From NCBI RefSeq assembly GCF_032399705.1, contig NZ_CP135922.1:992001-1056000 (forward strand): DNA of 64,000 bases, given 5' to 3'. A program made the translations under genes and the position numbers. How positions within the stretch are numbered: position 1 is the stretch's first letter; the number at the start of each line of letters is the position of its first letter. This stretch comes from Paenibacillus sp. BIC5C1 (GTDB lineage Bacteria > Bacillota > Bacilli > Paenibacillales > Paenibacillaceae). Positions 7,556 to 15,106 of the stretch are shown piece by piece. The notes beneath the pieces were generated by a model, which was given only the letters and a program-made list of their open reading frames with translations, was not told the origin of the DNA and searched no databases.

Positions 7556-10366
7556 TTGAATTCAAAATGGAAAAAGTTTAATCAAAAAGTATCACTAATG
7601 CTTTCTACTTCGCTGGTTGTCTCTATGTTATCCATGAGCTTATCTGTATCTGCAGAAATTGATAAGTCTAAAAATGCTCTTACTGATATTGATAAATCGT
7701 ATGCCAAAACGGAGATTTCAAAATTAGTGGAACAAGGGATAGTTACAGGATATGCGGATGGTACATTCAAACCCTCTCAGTCCGTAACAAGAGCTCAATT
7801 AGCCAAAATCATGGTTGGTGCACTCAATTTGAAGCCCGATGCTTCGGAAGCAATCCAATTTCAAGATGTTAATAAGGATTTATGGTATGCCGGATATATC
7901 GGTGCACTTGTCAAATCTGGAATTGCACAAGGTACATCAAAAGAAAGTTTTTCACCTAATAAAAGTGTTACAAGAGAAGAGTTAGCAGTATTTTTTGTCA
8001 GAGCTTTTGGTTGGGAACAACAAAGTGTAATGAGTCAATCTTCCAAACCTCAGTTGTCTGATCTAGATCAAGTATCTAACTGGGCGAAAGAATCAGTATC
8101 TATGGCTTATCAATCAGGTTTTATCAAAGGGTTGGTGCAAAAAGATGGAGCGGTGAAATTTAACCCTTCAGGTGTTGCAGATCGACAGGCGTTGGCAAGA
8201 CTCACTTATGAGTTTGTAATGAATAAGTCTACATATGATGAGTACATGGCTCCTACCAAAACAGAGGAAGAGACTGAAGAAGCAAAACCAGAAATCTCAA
8301 AGCCATCTGATAGTAGTAATAAAGGAAATAGTGGAACCACTTCCGGTGGTAAGGGGAACGATAATAGTAATGGTGGAAATACTGGAGGTGGGGAACAAGT
8401 CTCCAATAATATCAAAGCTCCAGGTACCTATACTCTTGGTGAAGTGACTGGGAATGTGACAATTAGTTCTCAAGATGTTGTATTAAAAAATACTAAAATA
8501 AACGGTAGTTTGAATGTGCTTGAATCCGTTGGGAACGGTGACGTGATCCTTGATAATGTAAGTGTTACAGGAACTACCGAGATTCAAGGCGGGGGGCCTA
8601 ACAGCATTCATGCTATTAACTCAGTTCTTGCAACAGTCATTGTCAACAAAGCAGACGGGAGCATCCGTTTGGTTCTTGAGGGTGGGAGTGAAGTTCAACA
8701 AATCGAAATCAAATCCGGGGCGATAATAGATAATAATTCAACCGGTAACGTTGGGCCGATAGAATTAGCAGAATCAGTTCCGCATAATGCATCTGTAAGA
8801 CTCAACGGAAGTTTTGATTCTATTTTGGTTCATGCCGAACAAGTTTCGGTAGAATTTGGTGATAACTCTATGATTGGTAATCTTGAAGTGTTTGAACAGG
8901 CACTGAATTCTACGTTCAAAATTGGACAAGGGGCTGTAGTGAACAGAGCGATTTTAAACGCAATAGTCGAGTTTTCTGGACAAGGGATACTAAATTCGGC
9001 TTTAGTTAATGTAGATGGTGTTGACTTTAGTCGACTCAGTCAGTCGCCCAATATTGAAGCAGATCCGACAGTGACTCAGGTCGTTTATTCTCCTGAGGCA
9101 GTAGAATTATCTGCAATAGATTCAACACGTCAGATCGTTTTCACAGGAATCACTGACACATCATTCAAAGATATTACAACCATTGCGAAATGGGATGTAG
9201 AGAATAACTCGATTGTTGTCGTTAACTCAGGCAAAATTCAGGCGAAGAGCAATGGTACAACGCAAGTAAAAGCAACATATGGTGAATTTGTAATCAATGT
9301 TCCTGTAACGGTGGCTGTATACAATGAAGAGGAAACTTATCCGACTCTTAAAGCAATCCATGTCACAAATGGAAGTGCAAAACTAGAGTTTTCAGAAGGT
9401 ATTGATGTTAGCGACCTAAGTTCAGATAATTTCATAGTTACAGCCTATTTAAATGGATCAGAAAAGCGTCTAAATAATCTGCAGTATGCTAACGGAGAAT
9501 TTACTTTTGAGCCTGTTAACAGTTATGGATCTACTCTATATCTGACTGTAGAGTCCGATGTAAATAAGACTCTTTTTGCAGGAAGTCAAAGTGGAGCAAT
9601 CAAGCTTACCGGTTTCGGTGGCCACATTAAGGATGTTGCTGGGAATGCAGTTGCAAATCTACAAATTGATTTCAGAAAAGGTCTGGATAACAAATCAGGC
9701 GAAATTGTAGGATCAGTAACGACAGACTCCTATGGAAATTATAAGATTTATCTTCCCCCTGGCATATATACAGGTGAACTGGGCGGAGGGAATACAAAAT
9801 ATATTAAAACATTTTTAATTGGTATATCGGCTTTAAATGTGGAAAACAGAAATGAGAATCAAACCGCTATTGAGATTCCTACTGAAGATGAAACACGTAT
9901 CGTTTTAACTTGGGGTAAAGATCCGGTTGATTTGGACTCCCATCTTATCGGTCCTGGAGGTTCGGGTGACATTTTCCATACGTATTATGGTGACAAGAAA
10001 TACTATTACGACGGAGAAGTTTTAGTTGATTTGGACTTGGATGATGTCACGTCCTATGGACCAGAAACAACAACAATTCGTCATCTTCTTCCAGGTACGT
10101 ATACTTTCTATGTACATCATTACTCAGGAGTAAGTACAATTAAAAGTTCTGGTGCTAAAATTGAAGTATTCAATGGTGCGGTGGCCACACCAAGTGCAGA
10201 GTTTATCGTTTCTGAAGGAAGCGGAAGCGAAAGATACTGGGTTGTCTTCAAAATGGTTGTTTCGGAGACTGGAACAGTTACTTTTGAAACTGTAAATGAA
10301 TTCACAGACTTGAACCCACTTTACACACTTCAATCAACGAATAATAATACTGAGGAAGAACTATAG
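7556..10366 (+). CDS. S-layer homology domain surface protein with YfaP-like C-terminus
   Basis: This is a secreted cell-wall protein of 936 residues. A signal peptide (about residues 1-33) is followed by three SLH domains (roughly 40-92, 105-155, 168-218) carrying TRAQ and TREE motifs that normally bind pyruvylated wall polymer. A charged, then Ser/Gly/Asn-rich linker (about 235-285) leads to a beta-solenoid-like stretch of short repeats (VTISSQDVVLKNTKINGSL and so on, 290-500), an Ig-like segment, a carboxypeptidase-regulatory-like fold (GSVTTDSYGNYKIYLPPG) and a C-terminal domain with VDLDSHLIGPGG, as in YfaP/DUF2135 proteins. TTG at 7556 is the only suitable start, after GAGGAG. Its base composition is AT-richer than its neighbours. 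The ligand or enzyme role is unknown. Confidence 0.85.
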   Translation: MNSKWKKFNQKVSLMLSTSLVVSMLSMSLSVSAEIDKSKNALTDIDKSYAKTEISKLVEQGIVTGYADGTFKPSQSVTRAQLAKIMVGALNLKPDASEAIQFQDVNKDLWYAGYIGALVKSGIAQGTSKESFSPNKSVTREELAVFFVRAFGWEQQSVMSQSSKPQLSDLDQVSNWAKESVSMAYQSGFIKGLVQKDGAVKFNPSGVADRQALARLTYEFVMNKSTYDEYMAPTKTEEETEEAKPEISKPSDSSNKGNSGTTSGGKGNDNSNGGNTGGGEQVSNNIKAPGTYTLGEVTGNVTISSQDVVLKNTKINGSLNVLESVGNGDVILDNVSVTGTTEIQGGGPNSIHAINSVLATVIVNKADGSIRLVLEGGSEVQQIEIKSGAIIDNNSTGNVGPIELAESVPHNASVRLNGSFDSILVHAEQVSVEFGDNSMIGNLEVFEQALNSTFKIGQGAVVNRAILNAIVEFSGQGILNSALVNVDGVDFSRLSQSPNIEADPTVTQVVYSPEAVELSAIDSTRQIVFTGITDTSFKDITTIAKWDVENNSIVVVNSGKIQAKSNGTTQVKATYGEFVINVPVTVAVYNEEETYPTLKAIHVTNGSAKLEFSEGIDVSDLSSDNFIVTAYLNGSEKRLNNLQYANGEFTFEPVNSYGSTLYLTVESDVNKTLFAGSQSGAIKLTGFGGHIKDVAGNAVANLQIDFRKGLDNKSGEIVGSVTTDSYGNYKIYLPPGIYTGELGGGNTKYIKTFLIGISALNVENRNENQTAIEIPTEDETRIVLTWGKDPVDLDSHLIGPGGSGDIFHTYYGDKKYYYDGEVLVDLDLDDVTSYGPETTTIRHLLPGTYTFYVHHYSGVSTIKSSGAKIEVFNGAVATPSAEFIVSEGSGSERYWVVFKMVVSETGTVTFETVNEFTDLNPLYTLQSTNNNTEEEL

Positions 10367-10384
10367 GAATTTTACAGATTGTAG

Positions 10385-10422
10385 AGAAACCCTGTCTTTT
10401 ATAGATTAGGGTTTCTTTTTTT
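10385..10422 (+). terminator. Rho-independent terminator after the SLH gene
   Basis: A nine-base-pair stem (AGAAACCCT with AGGGTTTCT) is followed by seven T, 18 bases after the stop codon. Confidence 0.9.
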
Positions 10423-10688
10423 GTATAGTACTTTTGATTTACAGATACAAATACAGCATACCCGAAGTTGAGAACGGCATATTAGACAATGGAGTACGAA
10501 GCAAATAAGGCCGAAATCACAGGTATAAAGCTATCATCTCGATATCTAAGCTAATGATTATTATCGTAACATTCCTTTTTTGGTAGGATCAGGTTAGGTT
10601 CCGAGCCAGAGGTGCACCTCTGATCGGTTCCTTGAGGACAAGCTTATGCTTGTACGCCAATTCATCAGAATAAGGGAGGATTTAAGTG
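10423..10688 (+). promoter_or_regulatory. Structured leader of the pectate lyase gene
   Basis: No gene is seen in this stretch. It holds a perfect 16-base palindrome (10607-10622) inside a CCGA/TCGG outer arm (10601-10604, 10624-10627) and a second hairpin, ACAAGC-TTAT-GCTTGT (10638-10653). The ribosome site AAGGGAGGA follows at 10672-10680. The stacked hairpins just before the start could stabilise the message or bind a regulator; which of the two is not known. Confidence 0.55.
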
Positions 10689-11357
10689 ATGAAAAAAATG
10701 TTGACGTTGTTGCTGTCTGCCGGTCTGGTTGCTTCATTGTTCGGTGCAATTCCAGCTTTTGCTGCACCTACTGTTGTGAACTCAACGATTATTGTAGCCA
10801 AGGGAGAAACGTTTGACGGCAAAGGCCAAACGTATGTAGCCAATCCTTCCACCCTGGGAGATGGATCTCAAGCGGAAGATCAGAAGCCGGTATTTCGGTT
10901 GGAGGCAGGTGCCACACTCAAAAATGTAATTATTGGTTCACCTGCAGCTGACGGTGTTCATTGTTACGGTAACTGTTCTATTTCGAATGTGGTATGGCAG
11001 GACGTGGGCGAGGATGCACTGACGCTGAAGTCTTCCGGAACGGTCAACATCACTGGTGGAGCAGCTTACAAGGCCTATGATAAAGTATTTCAAATGAATG
11101 CAGCCGGAACGATTAACATTAAAAATTTCCGTGCAGACGACATTGGCAAGCTGGTGCGTCAGAATGGCGGAACAACCTTCGCCGTGAACATGACGCTCGA
11201 CAACTCAGACATCTCCAATGTCAAAGATTCCATTATGCGTACGGACAGCAGTACATCGCAAGGCAAAATTACAAATACCCGTTACTCCAAAGTACCGACC
11301 TTGTTTAAAGGCTTTGCATCGGGCAAAACAAGTCAATCCGGAAATACACAATATTAA
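10689..11357 (+). CDS. Secreted pectate lyase, polysaccharide lyase family 3
   Basis: This is a 222-residue extracellular enzyme that cleaves polygalacturonate by beta-elimination, releasing unsaturated oligomers. A classic signal peptide ([13 protein letters not shown]...AFA, cleavage near residue 25) precedes a single PL3 beta-helix domain; diagnostic blocks are [43 protein letters not shown] and [16 protein letters not shown]. The length matches a catalytic domain alone, with no carbohydrate-binding module. ATG at 10689 is chosen over GTG at 10686 because its spacing from AAGGGAGGA is eight bases. It is monocistronic with a structured leader. It would suit a plant- or soil-associated lifestyle. 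Confidence 0.88.
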   Translation: MKKMLTLLLSAGLVASLFGAIPAFAAPTVVNSTIIVAKGETFDGKGQTYVANPSTLGDGSQAEDQKPVFRLEAGATLKNVIIGSPAADGVHCYGNCSISNVVWQDVGEDALTLKSSGTVNITGGAAYKAYDKVFQMNAAGTINIKNFRADDIGKLVRQNGGTTFAVNMTLDNSDISNVKDSIMRTDSSTSQGKITNTRYSKVPTLFKGFASGKTSQSGNTQY

Positions 11358-11736
11358 AAAAGGAGCTGCTCGTTTTTAACAATTTTCTCTAACGACATGA
11401 AGCATACCAATTAAAGGGGATGTCCCATACGTCATGCATATGACGGGGGACATCCCCTGCTCGCGTTAATTTGGTCTAATAAACCTGAGACACCTTATTC
11501 GCTGCCATTTGCACTGAATTAACGTTACTGAGGTTCATTTGCAAGTTTGACGCATCGCTCTGACCAGATGTGTGATCAAGATTACCAAAATGGGAGGCCC
11601 TTTCGAGACAACCCTTGGTGTATTCTAAAGGCTGCATGCAAGAAATACAGGTGGGAGAAGAGTCATATCGCGCATAAATAAAACATATAGTTAAACACTC
11701 TTTCTTCTAGTTTAAACTGATTTTTCCTTGTCGGGA
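11358..11736. other. Intergenic region between the pectate lyase and the ykoEDC promoter
   Basis: No coding sequence is supported here. It contains a long inverted repeat (11415-11458) and a following stretch that shares order and sequence with a second copy near 52.9-53.06 kb (see findings). Confidence 0.5.
11415..11458. repeat. Long inverted repeat, copy A of a dispersed element
   Basis: Twelve perfectly paired bases (11415-11426 with 11447-11458) enclose a six-base inner arm CGTCAT/ATGACG (11430-11435, 11440-11445). There is no T-run on the plus strand, so it is a weak terminator for the lyase at best. The start of the repeat is 17 of 20 identical to 52940-52959. Confidence 0.7.
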
Positions 11737-11765
11737 TTGTCACAATTACCCATGTGTTGTACAGT
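11737..11765 (+). promoter_or_regulatory. Sigma-A promoter for the ykoEDC operon
   Basis: TTGTCA (11737-11742) and TACAGT (11760-11765) are exactly 17 bases apart. Transcription would begin just before the TPP aptamer. Confidence 0.65.
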
Positions 11766-11787
11766 AGAAGCAATGAAATAAGTGAAC

Positions 11788-11875
11788 CGGGAGCTCAATG
11801 AAGTTGGGCTGAGAGAGCGGCCTTGTGCCGCTGACCGTATATCTGATCTGGGTAATGCCAGCGTAGAGAACATGA
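11788..11875 (+). promoter_or_regulatory. TPP (thi-box) riboswitch upstream of ykoEDC
   Basis: The plus strand shows the aptamer blocks GGGAGCTC, GGGCTGAGAG, the variable arm GCGGCCTTGTGCCGC, TGACCGTATATCTGATCTGGG and TAATGCCAGCGTAGAGAA. This is a second, independent thiamine pyrophosphate sensor in the window. It precedes an intrinsic terminator at 12042-12070. Confidence 0.95.
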
Positions 11876-12041
11876 ATTTGCGATGTGCAATGTTTAAGCG
11901 ATAAGGGATAGAACATAAATGTCAGCGTTTCTTGAGTGCAGCGGAATTTTTCTGTTGTGTCGGGGATGGTGTCGTTTGTTTTCTACATTCTCTATATCTG
12001 CCTAATGCGTAGCATCGTAAGAATTGTAAACTGTGCGTATG

Positions 12042-12070
12042 GCCTGCCTGGGAACCGGGGAGGCTTTTTT
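12042..12070 (+). terminator. Intrinsic terminator, expression platform of the second TPP riboswitch
   Basis: A ten-position stem with one mismatch and a GAA loop is followed by six T. It lies after the aptamer and before the ykoE start, so it is the likely switch point. Confidence 0.85.
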
Positions 12071-12125
12071 GTTTGTTTTATTATTTATTTTAAATCAAGG
12101 GAAACAGAGGAAGGAAGTAGAAAAC

Positions 12126-12719
12126 ATGTCAACAGCAGCAGGCAGCAACAGATTGAAGTTAACCGATATTTTGGTAACGATTGTGATTGCAGTGGTCTTC
12201 GGGGTGATCTACAAAATATGGGGACCTACATATGATCTGATGAAGCCATTCGGCGTTCATGCGGAGCAGATGATTTACGGCATGTGGTTTATGGCGGGCA
12301 CCTTTGCCTTTGTAATCATTCGGAAGCCGGGTGTAGCCATTCTGGCTGAAGTTGCGGCATCCACGGTGAGTGCTTTTCTCGGAAGTGAGTGGGGCATGTC
12401 CACACTGGTATATGGGCTGCTGCAAGGGCTGGGAGCGGAGATTTTCTTCGCCGCATTTCTGTATCGGAAAAGCAATCTGTTCGTCACCTGCCTTGCGGCT
12501 ATTGGTGCAGCGGCGGCTTCACTTGTACTGGATTATCAATACGGGTACATTGATTCCCTCACGGCTTGGAACTACACGCTGTTTATCGGGTTCCGCTTCA
12601 TTGGCAGTATTCTGATTGCAGGTGTATTCGCCTATTATCTTGCCAAAGCGCTGGAGCTTACAGGTGTAACACGATCCCTTAGACCGGTGTCGAAGCAGGA
12701 TTATGAGGCGTTGGACTAG
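12126..12719 (+). CDS. ykoE: ECF transporter substrate-binding subunit YkoE (thiamine/HMP)
   Basis: This is the integral membrane S component of an energy-coupling-factor importer, 197 residues with about six hydrophobic helices. The N-terminal block LKLTDILVTIVIAVVFGVIY and the GLLQGLGAEIFFA stretch are typical of YkoE, which in Bacillus takes up thiamine or hydroxymethylpyrimidine. An open frame runs upstream to 12033, but it crosses the riboswitch terminator; ATG at 12126 with a purine-rich GGAAGGAAG site is therefore the start. The TPP riboswitch supports the substrate class. It abuts the ATPase gene with no gap. Confidence 0.88.
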   Translation: MSTAAGSNRLKLTDILVTIVIAVVFGVIYKIWGPTYDLMKPFGVHAEQMIYGMWFMAGTFAFVIIRKPGVAILAEVAASTVSAFLGSEWGMSTLVYGLLQGLGAEIFFAAFLYRKSNLFVTCLAAIGAAAASLVLDYQYGYIDSLTAWNYTLFIGFRFIGSILIAGVFAYYLAKALELTGVTRSLRPVSKQDYEALD

Positions 12720-14228
12720 ATGAATGAAATGGATAATGTGCAAGCGGTAGGTGTTACGAATCTAAGATGCAAGTTCCCGGGAGAGAAGGCCTTGGTGTTC
12801 CAAGGCTTGTCTCTCTCTGTGCGTCAAGGGGAGAAAGTATTGTTACTTGGACCCAGCGGCTCTGGCAAATCGACCTTGCTGCAGATTCTAAGCGGTTTGA
12901 TTCCGAGATCAGTGGAGATTCCGATGAAATGTGATGACATTCAGGTACCTGAACAGCCGGGCATAGTTTTTCAAGATCCGGATACCCAGTTCTGTGTGTC
13001 ATATACGGATGAAGAGATTGCTTTTGTATTGGAGAACCGGAATATTCCACGCGAGCAGATGCATGTACTTATCAAGCGATACCTGGAACAGGTCGGGTTA
13101 TCTTTTGAACATAATCGCACACTCATTCAATCGATGTCTCAGGGCATGAAGCAGCGTCTTGCTATGGCTTCAATACTAGCCATGGAGCCAGATGTACTCT
13201 TTTTGGATGAACCAACGGCACTGCTGGATGATGAAGGAACCTCTCAGGTGTGGGATACGGTGAAACAGATTGCACAGGACAAAACGCTCATTATCGTGGA
13301 ACATAAAATTAATGAAATTGTCGAGTGGGTAGACCGAATCATTGTATTGTCGCCTGAAGGAAAGATTGTGGCAGATGGCCCGGCAAATCAGGTGTTTACA
13401 GATGAGCGGAGTATGCTCAGGGCATACGGGATCTGGTATCCAGGGGTCTGGGAAGAACGAGGCCAATCGAAGGCACAGGCATGGGTCTCAGGAGAGGATA
13501 GCCGTTACGGTACAACAGAAACTGAAAGTATAGATTATAAGGAGGGGGAAACCTCTGTACTGCTCCAACCGGCCCTGGAAATGCAGCAATTCACCGGATG
13601 GCGCGGAAAAACGCCATTCATTCAGGTGGAGCAGGCCAAGGTATGGCATGGAGATTGGGTGGGAATTGTGGGGGTTAACGGGGCAGGTAAAAGTTCATTA
13701 TTGCTATCCATGATGAATATTCTAAAAACGACAGGCCATTATGTTGTGGAAGGACAATCGGCCGGAAAAACCGAGCAGCTTGCCGATCACATTGCCCTTG
13801 TATTCCAGAATCCTGAATTTCAATTTGTGACGAATACAGTTCGGGATGAAGTGGAGTTTTCTCTGCTGAGCAGCAAGCTAACTGCCGAAGAAAGAGGTGT
13901 CCGAACCAATCATATGCTGGAGCAATTCGGATTGACTGACCTGTCAGAGAGGCATCCATATCAATTGTCGATGGGACAGAAACGGCGGCTGAGTGTAGCG
14001 TCAGCGCTGGTACGGGAACAGCATATTTTGTTGCTGGATGAGCCTACTTTTGGACAGGATGCGCGCAATACCTTTGCCATGTTATCACAGCTGGAACGGC
14101 TGCGGCGTGAAGGGACAGCCATCGTGATGGTTACGCATGATCGTGAAATCGTAAAACGTTATTGCAACCGAATCTGGACGGTGGATGAGGGGAGGTTAAC
14201 GGATGCAGCTCTCGTTTCCTCATCGTGA
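12720..14228 (+). CDS. ykoD: ECF transporter fused ATPase YkoD
   Basis: This protein is two ABC ATPase domains in one chain of 502 residues, powering the YkoE/YkoC transporter. Domain 1 (about residues 1-240) has GPSGSGKST, QDPDTQFC, SQGMKQRLA and VLFLDEPTALLD; domain 2 (about 280-500) has GVNGAGKSS, QNPEFQFVTN, LSMGQKRRLSVA and ILLLDEPTFGQD. Both contain the Q-D/N-P-x-x-Q-F stretch characteristic of ECF ATPases. ATG follows the ykoE stop directly, and the 3' end overlaps ykoC by 26 bases, so the three subunits are translationally coupled. Confidence 0.9.
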   Translation: MNEMDNVQAVGVTNLRCKFPGEKALVFQGLSLSVRQGEKVLLLGPSGSGKSTLLQILSGLIPRSVEIPMKCDDIQVPEQPGIVFQDPDTQFCVSYTDEEIAFVLENRNIPREQMHVLIKRYLEQVGLSFEHNRTLIQSMSQGMKQRLAMASILAMEPDVLFLDEPTALLDDEGTSQVWDTVKQIAQDKTLIIVEHKINEIVEWVDRIIVLSPEGKIVADGPANQVFTDERSMLRAYGIWYPGVWEERGQSKAQAWVSGEDSRYGTTETESIDYKEGETSVLLQPALEMQQFTGWRGKTPFIQVEQAKVWHGDWVGIVGVNGAGKSSLLLSMMNILKTTGHYVVEGQSAGKTEQLADHIALVFQNPEFQFVTNTVRDEVEFSLLSSKLTAEERGVRTNHMLEQFGLTDLSERHPYQLSMGQKRRLSVASALVREQHILLLDEPTFGQDARNTFAMLSQLERLRREGTAIVMVTHDREIVKRYCNRIWTVDEGRLTDAALVSSS

Positions 14229-14997
14229 GACCTGGCTTCACGCGGTGAATCCGGGGTTGAAAATGATTTTTCTGACATTGCTGTTTGTCTTCGTCATCCT
14301 TGTTCACAACCTGAATGTAATGGCTAATGTGTCAGTTGTCATGCTGTTACTGCTGGGCTGGACAGGTCACCCATTGCCCCGATTGTTGCTGTATGCGTCT
14401 CCGTTCATTTTGGTATTTATATCAACTTCCACAGGTATGATCATGTTTGGTAAAGGCGAGACCACCTGGTTTCAATGGGGATTGATTCATATTACCGAGG
14501 AGAGCTTCTATCGCGGGCTGCATTTGGGATTTCGTTCCCTAAGTATGGCGGCGGCTGGATTGTTGTTCGGCCTGACGACCAAGCCTGTGCGTCTCTTTTA
14601 TTCCCTCATGCAGCAGTGGAAGCTCCCACCCAAGTATGCTTATAGCTTTCTGGCGGCGATGCGCATGATTCCGATTTTGCTCGATGAATTCCAGACGCTG
14701 CGTTATGCCATCCGCATTCGGGGAACGAGGCAGCGCGGCTCCCGCTGGAATGTATACGGCATACTGAAACGATATGCTATTCCGCTGCTTGCACAGAGTA
14801 TTCGGCGCGCGCAGCGTATGGCGGTGGCGATGGAAGCGAAAGGGTTCAAGGAAGGCGGGAGCAGGACCTATTACGTTCACATCGGGTATTCCCGAGCAGA
14901 TGTATGGTTTACGGGGTATTTTATCATCATGTTAACGGCTGCTTATATAATGGGGACCACATTCCCTTATCATTCAACCCTAGTGGATGTAAGGTGA
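14203..14997 (+). CDS. ykoC: ECF transporter transmembrane coupling subunit YkoC (EcfT)
   Basis: This is the T component linking the S subunit to the ATPases, 264 residues with four or five membrane segments. The two cytoplasmic coupling motifs of EcfT proteins are visible as IRIRGTRQRG and MAVAMEAKGFKEGG. It starts inside the end of ykoD with GAGGGGAGG upstream, which is usual for this operon. No ykoF gene follows, unlike the Bacillus subtilis ykoFEDC arrangement; the next gene is an unrelated beta-propeller protein 110 bases away. Confidence 0.88.
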   Translation: MQLSFPHRETWLHAVNPGLKMIFLTLLFVFVILVHNLNVMANVSVVMLLLLGWTGHPLPRLLLYASPFILVFISTSTGMIMFGKGETTWFQWGLIHITEESFYRGLHLGFRSLSMAAAGLLFGLTTKPVRLFYSLMQQWKLPPKYAYSFLAAMRMIPILLDEFQTLRYAIRIRGTRQRGSRWNVYGILKRYAIPLLAQSIRRAQRMAVAMEAKGFKEGGSRTYYVHIGYSRADVWFTGYFIIMLTAAYIMGTTFPYHSTLVDVR

Positions 14998-15106
14998 GAC
15001 CTGTAATTATTTTGTATCTTGCAAATATATTTGGGAGTAACAGTAACTTTTCCTTGTTCAAAACGTCTTTAATGGAAATAACTTCAAATAGATGAGGTGA
15101 ACGAGT

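Noticed and set aside
12033..12125. Longer N-terminus of ykoE starting at 12033
   Set aside because: The extension contains the riboswitch terminator and does not fit the family; ATG at 12126 has the better context.
11936..12235. A 99-codon plus-strand frame near the second riboswitch
   Set aside because: It runs through the terminator and overlaps ykoE in another frame, with no ribosome site.
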